Of a stretch of 64,000 nucleotides of DNA, positions 9,502 to 17,626 are shown in pieces (positions within the stretch are counted from its first letter, which is position 1; each line of letters begins with the position of its first letter). Source of the stretch: Pseudomonas benzenivorans. GTDB lineage: Bacteria; Pseudomonadota; Gammaproteobacteria; Pseudomonadales; Pseudomonadaceae. The stretch is taken from NCBI RefSeq assembly GCF_900100495.1, contig NZ_FNCT01000006.1, forward strand, positions 248,001-312,000, given 5' to 3'. The notes below the pieces were generated by a model that was not told the origin of the DNA, ran no database searches, and was given only the letters and a program-made list of their open reading frames with translations. The position numbers and the translations under genes were made by a program.

Positions 9502-10325
9502 TCGGCTCGCGCACGCACGTGGATGGGTCCAAAGGCCTCATTCTGCACCAGCTCGACCAGGGATTCCTTGATCAATTCGAGCACCGCCATGAAGGTCACC
9601 ACCACGCCCAATCGCCCCTCCTCCGCGGCGAACAGCTCGACGAAGGGCACGAAAGCGCCACCTTTCAGGCGCTCCAGCACCTCGCTCATGCGCTCGCGGG
9701 TGGATAACGCCTCGCGCGTGACCTGGTGGCTCTCGAACATATCGGCGCGGCGCAACACCTCGGCCATCGACAGCAGCAGTTCCTCCAGGCTGACATCCGG
9801 CAGCAGCTTGCGCGCCCGCGCTTGCGGCGCGTCCAGGCACGGCACGCTGAGGTCGCGGCCGACCCGCGGCAGCATATCGAGGCCTTCGGCGGCAGCCTTG
9901 TAGCGCTCGTATTCCTGCAAGCGGCGAATCAGCTCGGCGCGCGGGTCGTCCTCTTCCTCCAGGGCCTCGCTGGAACGCGGCAACAGCATGCGCGACTTGA
10001 TCTCGGCGAGCATGGCCGCCATCACCAGGTATTCGGCGGCCAGTTCCAGGCGCACCGACTGCATCAGCTCGACATAGCCCATGTACTGGCGGGTGATTTC
10101 CGCCACCGGGATGTCCAGCACGTCGATATTCTGCTTGCGGATCAGGTACAGCAGCAGGTCCAGCGGCCCCTCGAAGGCTTCGAGAAACACCTCCAGCGCA
10201 TCCGGCGGGATGTACAGATCCAGCGGCAACTCGGTGACTGCCTGGCCATACACTAGGGCGAACGGCAGCTCGTGTTGGGCACCCGCCTGGCTGTCGGTCG
10301 GCTCATGCGCTGGCTGGTCATGCAT
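9498..10325 (-). CDS. scpA: Segregation and condensation protein A (kleisin)
   Basis: ScpA is the kleisin that bridges SMC heads and binds ScpB. The 275-residue product has the conserved N-terminal motif FEGPLDLLLYLIRKQNIDVLDI and the YLVMAAMLAEIKSRMLLP block. The winged-helix C-terminus is shorter and ends near LVQNEAFGPIHVRARAE. An N-terminal extension of ~45 residues precedes the conserved part, so a later start is possible. It lies 21 bp downstream of trpS and overlaps scpB, giving a trpS-scpA-scpB transcription unit. Confidence 0.95.
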   Translation of the reverse strand: MHDQPAHEPTDSQAGAQHELPFALVYGQAVTELPLDLYIPPDALEVFLEAFEGPLDLLLYLIRKQNIDVLDIPVAEITRQYMGYVELMQSVRLELAAEYLVMAAMLAEIKSRMLLPRSSEALEEEDDPRAELIRRLQEYERYKAAAEGLDMLPRVGRDLSVPCLDAPQARARKLLPDVSLEELLLSMAEVLRRADMFESHQVTREALSTRERMSEVLERLKGGAFVPFVELFAAEEGRLGVVVTFMAVLELIKESLVELVQNEAFGPIHVRARAE

Positions 10326-10346
10326 GCTTATCGATCCATCCGTTGC

Positions 10347-11561
10347 TCAGCGGTAATTCAAACCCAAGGCCAAGCGCACCTCGGTCAGCGTTTCCCGCGC
10401 CTCGTTGCGCGCATGTTCGGCGCCTTCGGCGAGGATGTTGCGCACCAGATCGGGGTTGCCCTGGTAATCGACGGCGCGCTCCTGCAGGGGTTGCAGTTCC
10501 TTGCACACCGCCTCGATCAACGGCCCCTTGCACTCCAGGCAGCCGATGCCCGCCTCCCGGCAGCCCTGCTGCAGCCGGGCGCGCGTCGCCTCGCCGGAGT
10601 ACACCTCATGCAACGGCCATACCGGACAACGCACCGGATTGCCGGGGTCGCTGCGGTGCACCCGGGCCGGATCGGTGGGCATGCGCTTGATCTTTTCTTC
10701 GACCGTCTCGGCGCTGTCATGCAGGAAAATCGCGTTGCCGTTGGACTTGGACATCTTGCGGCCATCCAAACCGGGCACCTTCGGCGCGTCGCCGAGCAGC
10801 GCCTGCGGCTCGGGCAGCAGCACCTTGCCGCCGCCCTCCAGGTAGCCGAACAGCCGCTCCTTGTCGCCGAGGGTGATGGTCTGCTGATCCTTGAGCAGCG
10901 CCCGGGCGGTTTCCAGGGCTTCGACGTCGCCCTGCTGCTGGAACGCCCTGCGCAGGTTGTTGTAGAGCGTGGCGGTCTTCTTGCCCAGCTTGACGATCGC
11001 CGCCTCGGCCTTGAGCTCGAAGCCCGGCTCACGCCCATACAGGTGATTGAAGCGCCGCGCGATATCCCGGGAGAACTCGACATGCGGCAGTTGGTCGGCG
11101 CCAATCGGCACCACTCCGGCGCGGTAGAGCAGGATATCCGCCGCCTGCAGCAAGGGGTAACCGAGGAACCCGTAAGTGCCGAGGTCCTTGCCGTGCTGGC
11201 GCTCCTGCTGCTCTTTATAGGACGGCACGCGCTCCAGCCAGCCGAGCGGACAGAGCATCGACAGCAGCAGGTGCAGCTCGGCATGTTCCGGCACTTGCGA
11301 CTGGATGAACAGGGTCGCCGAACTGGGGCTGACCCCGGCGGCCAGCCAGTCCACCGCCATGTCCATGACATGCTGGGAAATCTGCCCCACTTCGTCGTAA
11401 TCGGTGGTCAGCGCGTGCCAGTCGACAATGCAGAAAAAGCATTCGTACTCGTGCTGCAACCTGGCCCAGCTCTTCAATACGCCATGGTAGTGGCCAAGGT
11501 GCAGACGGCCGCTGGGGCGCATGCCCGACAGCACGCGACGCTCAGAGTCAACGAGGCTCAA
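10347..11561 (-). CDS. trpS: Tryptophan-tRNA ligase
   Basis: This class Ic aminoacyl-tRNA synthetase charges tRNA-Trp. The HIGH-type motif is HLGHYHG (residues 21-27) and the second signature is KMSKSNGNAIF. The Trp pocket region includes PLLQAADILLYRAGVVPIGADQLPH. At 404 residues it is longer than the compact bacterial TrpRS (~335), with an inserted segment between TLYNNLRRAF and the KMSKS loop, the long form I associate with Pseudomonas. It is first in the trpS-scpA-scpB unit. There is no sign of an attenuator in the 213-bp leader. Confidence 0.96.
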   Translation of the reverse strand: MSLVDSERRVLSGMRPSGRLHLGHYHGVLKSWARLQHEYECFFCIVDWHALTTDYDEVGQISQHVMDMAVDWLAAGVSPSSATLFIQSQVPEHAELHLLLSMLCPLGWLERVPSYKEQQERQHGKDLGTYGFLGYPLLQAADILLYRAGVVPIGADQLPHVEFSRDIARRFNHLYGREPGFELKAEAAIVKLGKKTATLYNNLRRAFQQQGDVEALETARALLKDQQTITLGDKERLFGYLEGGGKVLLPEPQALLGDAPKVPGLDGRKMSKSNGNAIFLHDSAETVEEKIKRMPTDPARVHRSDPGNPVRCPVWPLHEVYSGEATRARLQQGCREAGIGCLECKGPLIEAVCKELQPLQERAVDYQGNPDLVRNILAEGAEHARNEARETLTEVRLALGLNYR

Positions 11562-11774
11562 ACCGGTTTACCTAAACGAACCAACAGGGGGCGAAGTATA
11601 GCGGGAGCGAAGCACACAGCGGGAAAAACGACGACGGAACCGACCGCCCGGCACGCCAGTCCAAATTGTGATGCCGCTGGACATCTCAGCTCGCAACGAT
11701 GCCCCACGGCAGCACCCTGCGGCGATCCCGCGAGGCTCGCCACAGGAGACTCGACAACCTCCTGGGAGCACGCC

Positions 11775-12131
11775 ATGAAAATTCCCGTCCTTTCCTTCGG
11801 TGTTGCCTTGCTGATTGCCTGCCTGCTCGCCGTCGTCGGCACCCCGGCCTATGCCGGCATGATCGGCACGCAAGAAGTCCTCGCCGAACAGACCGAACAG
11901 ACCGATCGCGACAAGGTCCACGAATTCCTCAACCGCGCCAGCGTGCAAGAAAGACTGCAGGTCATGGATGTCCCGGCAGCCTTGGCCAGTAGCAGGGTCG
12001 ACGCTCTGACGCCCGAGGAAGCCGCCACCCTCGCCCAGCGCATCGATGCGCTGCCCGCCGGTGGAGCACTCAGTGGCAACGATTTCATCATCATCCTGTT
12101 GGTCGCCATCCTGGTGGCGATACTTATCTAG
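11775..12131 (+). CDS. PA2779-family small envelope protein
   Basis: This is a 118-residue protein with a signal peptide (MKIPVLSFGVALLIACLLAVV, cleavage near AYA-G) and a helical middle (LAEQTEQTDRDKVHEFLNRA..VQERLQ). The very hydrophobic C-terminal tail, NDFIIILLVAILVAILI, is probably membrane-embedded. The LTPEEAATLAQRIDALPAGG segment is a signature of the family NCBI calls PA2779. The start has a GGGAGCA ribosome site. In P. aeruginosa the partner is a C39-like peptidase (PA2778), and I see none here. Its TAG stop is part of the terminal repeat of the element that follows. Function unknown. Confidence 0.85.
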   Translation: MKIPVLSFGVALLIACLLAVVGTPAYAGMIGTQEVLAEQTEQTDRDKVHEFLNRASVQERLQVMDVPAALASSRVDALTPEEAATLAQRIDALPAGGALSGNDFIIILLVAILVAILI

Positions 12132-12346
12132 CAGGCCGTTGAAAATGTAGGCGAGGCAGCCGAGACAAGGACTAGGCGGCCCCGCAAAAACAGGCGAGGA
12201 AGCGGACTGGCTCCGCACTCGAGTTCACGAGCTGTAAATCGCTGCGCTGGCCCTTAGCGGCCGCCCTTTGGGCGTTCAGTGGCAAGCCACTGCCCGAGCC
12301 TGTTTAGCAGGATCGGCAACGCAGGGAGTTTCTCAATGGTCTGCTA
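12129..12346. repeat. MITE-like element with terminal inverted repeats
   Basis: The 218-bp non-coding segment is bounded by TAGCAGGCCGTTGAAAA (12129-12145) and, on the other strand, TAGCAGACCATTGAGAA (12346-12330), 14 of 17 identical. Small internal palindromes are present (for example CAGTGGC/GCCACTG near 12278). The left end supplies the stop codon of the preceding gene. I see no open frame inside. Confidence 0.65.
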
Positions 12347-12386
12347 GCGCCCGCTTGCGGCGCCCCACGCCCTTTCAGCGACGCCC

Positions 12387-13013
12387 TCAGGCTCCGCTGA
12401 AAGGCGCGGGATCTCCGCAGCCGACCCGCACCACCTGCGGCTCGTCTTCGGTCAGGTTGATCACGGTAGAAGCCTCCAACCCGCCGAAACCGCCGTCGAT
12501 GATCAGGTCGACCTGATGCTCGAGGATCTGCCGCATCTCGTAGGGATCGCTCATCGGCAATGCTTCGCCCGGCAGAATCAGGCTGACGCTCATTAGCGGC
12601 TCGTCGAGTTCGGCCAGCAGCGCATGGGCAATCGGGTGATTCGGTACCCGCAGGCCGATGGTGCGCCGCTTGGGGTGCAGCAGCATGCGCGGCACTTCGC
12701 GGGTGGCATTCAGGATGAAGGTGTACGGCCCCGGGGTATGCGTCTTCAACAGGCGGAAGGCCCCGGTATCAACCTTGGCGAACAGGCTCAGCTGCGACAA
12801 GTCGCGGCAGACCAGGGTGAAGTTGTGTTTGTCGTCCAACTGCCGCAGGCGGCGAATCCGCTCCACCGCATTCTTGTCGCCGATGCGGCAACCGACTGCG
12901 TAGGACGAATCGGTGGGATAGATCACCACCCCGCCGGCCCGGATGATTTCCACCGCCTGTTTGATCAGGCGCAGCTGCGGGTTCTCCGGGTGGACCTGGA
13001 AAAATTGACTCAC
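12387..13013 (-). CDS. YciO/YrdC/Sua5-type (threonylcarbamoyl-AMP synthase-like) protein
   Basis: This 208-residue YrdC-fold protein carries the core motifs GGVVIYPTDSSYAVGCRIG and RRLRQLDDKHNFTLVCRDLSQLS, then TPGPYTFILNATREVPR and RRTIGLRVPNHPIA. The family includes the enzyme for the tRNA t6A precursor, but this length and sequence fit the YciO branch, whose role is less certain. I start at the GTG complementary to 13011-13013, preceded by GGGAGTCA. The longer frame upstream overlaps the PHP gene. It follows the PHP-domain phosphatase by 14 bp and is probably co-transcribed with it. Confidence 0.88.
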   Translation of the reverse strand: MSQFFQVHPENPQLRLIKQAVEIIRAGGVVIYPTDSSYAVGCRIGDKNAVERIRRLRQLDDKHNFTLVCRDLSQLSLFAKVDTGAFRLLKTHTPGPYTFILNATREVPRMLLHPKRRTIGLRVPNHPIAHALLAELDEPLMSVSLILPGEALPMSDPYEMRQILEHQVDLIIDGGFGGLEASTVINLTEDEPQVVRVGCGDPAPFSGA

Positions 13014-13026
13014 ACTGACTCCCTGT

Positions 13027-13911
13027 TCAGATTGCAGTTGGCTGCTGGACATTCTGGAAACGCGTCCAAAGGGGCGGCAGGTCATCCGGCACGGGGCGGT
13101 ACATTCCCAGTTCAGACCAATCGCCGGGGGCATGAAAATCACTGCCGGCGCTTGCCAGCAGGCCGAATTCGCGCGCCAGGATCGCCAGACCGCCAACCTG
13201 CTCGGCCGGCTGCATGCCGTTGACCACCTCCAACGCATGGCCTCCGGCTGCGACAAAATCGGCGATCAACTTGCGTCGCTTAGTACGAGTAAAGTCGTAC
13301 TGCCACGGGTGCGCCAGGCTGATCCAGGCGCCGGCTTGATGCAAGCAGGCGATCGCCTGCTCCAACGCCGGCCAATGCTGCTTGACGTCACCCAACTTGC
13401 CCGAGCCGAGCCACTTGCGAAACGCCTCGGCGCGGTCCTTGACGTGACCGGCGCGCACCAGGAATTCGGCGAAATGCGGGCGCGCCGGGGCGTTGCCACT
13501 ATCGCCCAACTCATGCTGCACCGCACGCGCGCCTTCCAGCGCACCCGGCATGCCCTTGGCCTCCAGACGCCTGGCGATCTCCGCGGCGCGCAACCAGCGC
13601 CCCTCGTGCAGCTCGGCGATCGACTGGCGCAAGGCCGGCGCATCGCAGGCAAAGGCATAACCGAGCACATGGATGGTCGCGCCGCCCCAGGTACAGGACA
13701 GCTCGATCCCATTGACCAATTGCATGTCCAGCGCCAGTGCCGCCGCGCGTGCCTCATCGAGCCCCTCGAGGGTGTCGTGATCGGTCAACGCCAGCAGCCG
13801 CACACCGCGGTCATGCGCACGGGCGACCACCACGGCGGGGGCAAGTGCACCATCCGAAGCGGTGCTATGGCAGTGCAGATCGACATCCATCAGGGGCGCT
13901 TTCTCAGTCAT
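13027..13911 (-). CDS. PHP-domain 3',5'-nucleoside bisphosphate phosphatase (YciV/RNase AM-like)
   Basis: This is a 294-residue PHP-domain metallophosphoesterase. The metal ligands are in DLHCHSTASDGAL, LALTDHDTLEG, VNGIELSCTW, WISLAHPWQYD and AGSDFHAPGDW. Family members hydrolyse pAp-type 3',5'-bisphosphates and trim 5' ends of short RNAs. The ATG at 13911 is used here, but Met8 (MDVDLHCHS) is an equally good start as the ribosome site is weak. The yciI gene diverges from it, and a yciO-type gene follows, the yciV-yciO pairing known in many gammaproteobacteria. Confidence 0.9.
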   Translation of the reverse strand: MTEKAPLMDVDLHCHSTASDGALAPAVVVARAHDRGVRLLALTDHDTLEGLDEARAAALALDMQLVNGIELSCTWGGATIHVLGYAFACDAPALRQSIAELHEGRWLRAAEIARRLEAKGMPGALEGARAVQHELGDSGNAPARPHFAEFLVRAGHVKDRAEAFRKWLGSGKLGDVKQHWPALEQAIACLHQAGAWISLAHPWQYDFTRTKRRKLIADFVAAGGHALEVVNGMQPAEQVGGLAILAREFGLLASAGSDFHAPGDWSELGMYRPVPDDLPPLWTRFQNVQQPTAI

Positions 13912-13966
13912 TCAGGTTTGGTATTATGCCGGCACATGCGGATTCTTGCTGCCGCGACCAGCAAGT

Positions 13967-14019
13967 CGCTGAAAAATGTAGCGCGCGAAGCACTGGCCGG
14001 CTGCATCGGTTTTTCAGCG
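13967..14019. repeat. Stem-loop in the yciV/yciI divergent region
   Basis: A perfect 10-bp inverted repeat CGCTGAAAAA (13967-13976, complement 14010-14019) is separated by 33 bp. Its end resembles the TTGAAAA ends of the element at 12129. Possibly a related short repeat. Confidence 0.4.
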
Positions 14020-14116
14020 GTTTGCCCAACAACTCCTCGACTTCGCCGGCCTGTCTTGGTTCTCTGCGCAACAGCCGTACCACCGAATGCCGCCCCACCG
14101 CCCATTAAGGATTGCA

Positions 14117-14416
14117 ATGCTCTACGCCATTATCGCCACCGATGTCGAAAATTCCCTGGAGAACCGTTTGGCCGCTCGCCCCGCGCATCTCGCCAGGCTG
14201 GAGCAGTTGAAGAGCGAAGGCCGCCTGGTGCTGGCCGGTCCTCACCCGGCCATCGACAGCAACGACCCGGGCCCGGCAGGCTTCTCCGGCAGCCTTATCG
14301 TCGCCGAGTTCGATTCCCTCGACGCCGCACGAAGCTGGGCCGATGCCGATCCGTACCGCGCCGCCGGTGTCTATGCCGCGGTAGAGGTCAAACCGTTCAA
14401 GCTGGTACTGCCTTGA
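14117..14416 (+). CDS. YciI family protein
   Basis: This is a 99-residue single-domain YciI protein, of the ferredoxin-like dimeric alpha/beta-barrel fold. The product starts [20 protein letters not shown] and carries the conserved [22 protein letters not shown] (catalytic-type His and Asp pair with [11 protein letters not shown]). The ATG at 14117 is preferred to an upstream in-frame ATG because it matches the family start. The biochemical role is uncertain; related proteins act as small lyases or dehalogenases. A hypothetical coiled-coil protein and the cpx genes follow in the same direction. Confidence 0.92.
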   Translation: MLYAIIATDVENSLENRLAARPAHLARLEQLKSEGRLVLAGPHPAIDSNDPGPAGFSGSLIVAEFDSLDAARSWADADPYRAAGVYAAVEVKPFKLVLP

Positions 14417-14474
14417 CTGTTGCGGGCTAGCCAACGGGCTCGCCCATGCCAACCCGTAGGAAATAGGAGTTCCG

Positions 14475-14879
14475 ATGCGCCCAACTCTGTTGCCTTTGCT
14501 GCTTGCCGCCGTGCTGCTGCCCGCTCATCTGCATGCCGAAGAAAGCCCGGCGCAACCCGCAGCGCCGGTCACCGCAGAGCAAGCGCAGATCGATGACCTG
14601 GCGCGACGCCTGGCGGCCAGCGAGCAGCAGCGGGACGCGCTGACTGCCGAGCTGAACGCCAACGACGGGGAACGCGAGAACGCCCAATTGCAGCGCCTGC
14701 GCCAGGAAAACCAGCGCCTCAAGCTGCAACTGAAGAAGACCCAGGCCGAGGTCCCCGGACGCCTGCTCAGCGACCAGCAGATGTGGTTCGCCGTCGGTGC
14801 CGGCGCGGCGTTGCTGGGGGTCATCCTCGGTGCGCTGTTGCGGGGCAACCGCCGCACGCGGCGCGAGTGGATCAACTGA
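14475..14879 (+). CDS. Small envelope protein: signal peptide, coiled coil, C-terminal anchor
   Basis: This 134-residue protein has a signal peptide (MRPTLLPLLLAAVLLPAHLHA), then a charged coiled coil from about residue 35 to 95 (DDLARRLAASEQQ..., LQRLRQENQRLKLQLKK). One transmembrane helix (WFAVGAGAALLGVILGALL) and a basic tail, RGNRRTRREWIN, end it. This matches the C-terminal half of the bacterial SH3/TIGR04211 envelope proteins but lacks the SH3 domain. Pseudomonas versions are often mis-annotated as translation initiation factor 2. It ends 6 bp before cpxR and is probably co-transcribed with it. Confidence 0.85.
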   Translation: MRPTLLPLLLAAVLLPAHLHAEESPAQPAAPVTAEQAQIDDLARRLAASEQQRDALTAELNANDGERENAQLQRLRQENQRLKLQLKKTQAEVPGRLLSDQQMWFAVGAGAALLGVILGALLRGNRRTRREWIN

Positions 14880-14885
14880 GCCCCC

Positions 14886-15563
14886 ATGAGCACCCTCCTG
14901 TTAATCGATGACGACATCGAGCTGTGCGAGCTGCTGGCCAACTGGCTGAGCCAGGAAGGTTTCCAGGTCAGAGCCTGCCATGACGGCACCAGTGCGCGGC
15001 GCGCACTCGCCAGCCAGACACCCGATGCGGTGGTGCTCGATGTGATGCTGCCCGACGGCAGCGGCCTGGAGCTGCTCAAGCAGTTGCGCAGCGACCACCC
15101 GGAGCTGCCGGTCTTGATGCTGTCGGCCCGCGGCGAGCCGCTGGACCGGATTCTCGGCCTGGAACTCGGCGCCGACGACTACCTGGCCAAGCCCTGCGAC
15201 CCCCGCGAACTCACCGCCCGGCTGCGTGCCGTGTTGCGTCGCAGCCTGTCCCCCGCAGTCCCCAGCCAGATGGAACTGGGCGACCTGTGTTTCAGCCAGG
15301 CACGCGGTGTGGTCAGCATCGGCGAGCACGAGGTGATTCTCACCCTGTCCGAAGGCCGCCTGCTCGAGGCCCTGCTGCGCCAGCCCGGCGAACCGGTGGA
15401 CAAGCAGGAACTGGCGCAACTGGCGCTGGGCCGCAAGCTGACGCTTTACGACCGCAGCCTGGACATGCATGTCAGCAACCTGCGCAAGAAGCTCGGCCCG
15501 CATCCGGATGGCCGTCCGCGCATCCTCGCCCTGCGCAGCCGCGGCTATTACTACAGCGCCTGA
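14886..15563 (+). CDS. cpxR: OmpR-family response regulator, CpxR-like
   Basis: This is a 225-residue two-component regulator. The receiver domain has the acidic pocket DDD (8-10), phospho-acceptor Asp52 in VVLDVMLPDGSG, the Thr/Ser in MLSARGE and Lys in DDYLAKPCDPREL. The C-terminal OmpR winged helix includes LTLSEGRLLEALLRQPG and YDRSLDMHVSNLRKKLG. The order cpxR, cpxP-like, cpxA, and a CpxR box 50-100 bp before the cpxP-like gene, identify it as the Cpx envelope-stress regulator. In P. aeruginosa CpxR also activates mexAB-oprM. Confidence 0.92.
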   Translation: MSTLLLIDDDIELCELLANWLSQEGFQVRACHDGTSARRALASQTPDAVVLDVMLPDGSGLELLKQLRSDHPELPVLMLSARGEPLDRILGLELGADDYLAKPCDPRELTARLRAVLRRSLSPAVPSQMELGDLCFSQARGVVSIGEHEVILTLSEGRLLEALLRQPGEPVDKQELAQLALGRKLTLYDRSLDMHVSNLRKKLGPHPDGRPRILALRSRGYYYSA

Positions 15564-15605
15564 TCCGCAGCGACAGCGCGGGGGTGAAGCCTGGCCCCGC
15601 GGGTC

Positions 15606-15621
15606 TTTACCCAAGCTTTAC
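15606..15621 (-). promoter_or_regulatory. CpxR box
   Basis: On the minus strand this reads GTAAA-N6-GTAAA (TTTAC CCAAGC TTTAC on the plus strand), matching the enterobacterial CpxR recognition pattern of two GTAAA half-sites 4-8 bp apart. It sits 84 bp before the start of the cpxP-like gene and after the cpxR stop, as expected for autoactivation of cpxP-cpxA. Confidence 0.75.
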
Positions 15622-15704
15622 CCTGGCCTGACCGCCCTTGACCTTGACCGTCCTAGACTGGGCTCATCCGGTAACTAACCGGTTTCGAGACAAGGAGATA
15701 CACC

Positions 15705-16127
15705 ATGCGCAAGACCCTTACCGCCCTGTTGCTCGCACTGACCCTGCCGACCCTGGCCATGGCCATGCCCGAAGGCGGCCCGTGCCACGGCGACGGCTAC
15801 CGCGGCGAACATGGCCCGCGGATGTTCAAGGAACTCGACCTGAGCCCGGAACAGCACCGCGAGATCCGCAAACTGATGGGCGAGCAGATGAAAAGCCGCC
15901 ACAACATCACCCAGCGCTACCTCGACAAATTGCCGGCCGCCGAGCAGAAAGCCATGCAGGACGAGCTGAAAGCCGCCAAGGACAAGCAACAAGGCGCCAT
16001 TCGCGCCCTGCTCGAACCGGAACAGCAGAAGGCTTTCGACGAACAGTTGAAGAAAATGGAAGAGCGCCGCGCCGAGCGCGAGGCCTTCAAGGCCTGGCAG
16101 GCCGAGCAGGCAAAAAAAGCCCAATAA
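15705..16127 (+). CDS. Spy/CpxP family periplasmic chaperone
   Basis: This is a 140-residue periplasmic protein with a clear signal peptide (MRKTLTALLLALTLPTLAMA-M). It has two LTxxQ-like positions typical of the Spy/CpxP fold: ELDLSPEQHREIRKLM, and RALLEPEQQKAFDEQLKKM near the end. Between them lie amphipathic, highly charged helices. CpxP restrains the CpxA sensor and binds misfolded proteins, and Spy is an ATP-independent chaperone; sequence alone does not separate the two. The gene lies between cpxR and cpxA and behind a CpxR box. The ribosome site is AAGGAG at 15693-15698. Confidence 0.9.
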   Translation: MRKTLTALLLALTLPTLAMAMPEGGPCHGDGYRGEHGPRMFKELDLSPEQHREIRKLMGEQMKSRHNITQRYLDKLPAAEQKAMQDELKAAKDKQQGAIRALLEPEQQKAFDEQLKKMEERRAEREAFKAWQAEQAKKAQ

Positions 16128-16145
16128 CTACGACAATCCGCAACA

Positions 16146-16184
16146 GCCAACACCCATCAGGCTCCCAGTCTGATGGGTGTTGGC
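16146..16184 (+). promoter_or_regulatory. Perfect 15-bp hairpin just before cpxA
   Basis: The arms 16146-16160 and 16170-16184 are exact complements with a 9-nt loop. There is no U-run, and the cpxA ribosome site (AAGGAG, about 16189) starts 5 nt later. It could set the cpxP:cpxA expression ratio by attenuation, mRNA processing or blocking ribosomes. Confidence 0.6.
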
Positions 16185-16200
16185 GCAAGAAGGAGTCACC

Positions 16201-17535
16201 GTGCGTTCATTGTTCTGGCGCATCTTCGCCAGCTTCTGGCTGGCCATCGCCCTGGTTGCCGGGCTGTCCATGCTGCTGGGGCGGGCGCTGAACCAGGACG
16301 CCTGGATTCTCAGCCAGCACCCGGCCATCGTTGGCCTGGCCGAGACCTGGACCGAGCGCTACGAAACCCAGGGCGCCGAGGCCGCCCAGGCCTTCCTGGA
16401 ACAGCGCAGGAAAGACTTCCGCATCAACGTGCAGGTGCTCGGCGACAACGGCCAGCCGCTGGTCAAGGGCACCTTTCCCCGTCGCGCCGCCGCTTTCGAG
16501 GCACGCCAAGAGAACGACCGACGCCTACCCTGGCGCCGCTTGAGCACCGACTACAGCAGCCCGCTAACCGGCGAAACCTACCTGTTCGTCTATCGCATCC
16601 CGCACCCGGAACTGGCCGCCTGGCACCGCGGCAGCCTGCTCTGGCCACTCAGCGCGCTCGGCATCGCCCTGGTGGTGCTGACCCTGTTCAGCCTGCTGCT
16701 GACCCTGTCCATCACCCGCCCGCTGGGTCGCCTGCGCGGCGCTGTGCACGACCTCGGGCAGACCGCCTACCAGCAGCACAGCCTGGCCCGACTGGCCAAT
16801 CGACGCGACGAACTGGGCGTCCTGGCCCGCGACTTCAACCGCATGGGCGCGCGCCTGCAGGGCTTGATCGGCAGCCAGCGCCAGTTGCTGCGCGACGTGT
16901 CCCACGAGCTGCGCTCGCCGCTGGCCCGCCTGCGCATCGCCCTGGCGCTGGCCGAACGTGCCGAACCCGCGGAGCGGGAAAGATTCTGGCCGCGCCTGAC
17001 CCAGGAGTGCGACCGCCTGGAAGCCCTGATCAGCGAGATCCTCACCCTCGCCCGCCTGGATGCCGACCCCGGCGCGGCGCAACCCATCGACCTGCCCGCG
17101 CTGCTGCGCAAGCTGCAGGAGGACGCGCAACTCAGCGCACCGGAACAACGGCTCGCCATCGCCCTGGAGCCCGGCGTGCAACTGCATGGCTGGCCCGACA
17201 TGCTCGAACGGGCGCTGGATAACCTGCTGCGCAATGCCTTGCGCTTCAACCCGACCGATCAGCCGATCGAGCTGAGGGTCGAGCGCCAGGCGCACGCAAT
17301 CTGCCTGAGCGTACGCGATCACGGTCCGGGAGTGGCCGCCGAACACCTGGCGCAACTCGGTGAACCGTTCTTCCGCGTGCCGGGGCAGAGCGCCCGCGGG
17401 CATGGCCTGGGACTGGCGATCGCGCGCCGCGCCGCCGAGCGCCACGGCGGGCGCCTGCAGCTGGGCAACCATCCCGCCGGCGGTTTCTGCGCCAGCCTGC
17501 TGCTGCCGCCGAACGCCAAGGAGCCGGAGAGCTGA
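16201..17535 (+). CDS. cpxA: Sensor histidine kinase, CpxA-like
   Basis: This is a 444-residue membrane kinase. TM1 (SFWLAIALVAGLSMLLG), a periplasmic domain of ~120 residues, TM2 (LWPLSALGIALVVLTLFSLLLT) and HAMP (ITRPLGRLRGAVHDL) come in order. The H-box is LLRDVSHELRSPLARLRIAL (His near residue 237), then the N box (NLLRNALRFNP), G1 (VRDHGPGV) and G2 (GHGLGLAIA). I start at the GTG at 16201, preceded by AAGGAG; the ORF upstream overlaps the hairpin. It is the partner of CpxR and has its own start downstream of the CpxP-like gene. Confidence 0.93.
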   Translation: MRSLFWRIFASFWLAIALVAGLSMLLGRALNQDAWILSQHPAIVGLAETWTERYETQGAEAAQAFLEQRRKDFRINVQVLGDNGQPLVKGTFPRRAAAFEARQENDRRLPWRRLSTDYSSPLTGETYLFVYRIPHPELAAWHRGSLLWPLSALGIALVVLTLFSLLLTLSITRPLGRLRGAVHDLGQTAYQQHSLARLANRRDELGVLARDFNRMGARLQGLIGSQRQLLRDVSHELRSPLARLRIALALAERAEPAERERFWPRLTQECDRLEALISEILTLARLDADPGAAQPIDLPALLRKLQEDAQLSAPEQRLAIALEPGVQLHGWPDMLERALDNLLRNALRFNPTDQPIELRVERQAHAICLSVRDHGPGVAAEHLAQLGEPFFRVPGQSARGHGLGLAIARRAAERHGGRLQLGNHPAGGFCASLLLPPNAKEPES

Positions 17536-17549
17536 CGCGCGGTCGCCTG

Positions 17550-17604
17550 CCACCCTCATCCGGCGCTGCGCGCCACCTTCTCCCGGGGGAGAAGGGCATC
17601 GGAG
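17550..17604. repeat. Dispersed repeat with CCTTCTCCC/GGGAGAAGG hairpin
   Basis: The sequence CCCTCATCCGGCGCTGCGCG, leading into a perfect 9-bp stem (17576-17584 with 17587-17595), is a widespread intergenic repeat type in Pseudomonas and relatives. It lies between the converging cpxA and nitroreductase genes and may act as a terminator. Confidence 0.6.
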
Positions 17605-17626
17605 GTCGTCGCTGCGCGACTCCGCG

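Noticed and set aside
10272..12131. A 619-codon open frame ending in the PA2779-like protein
   Set aside because: The first 500 codons are antisense to trpS; the true gene is the last 118 codons with its own signal peptide and ribosome site.
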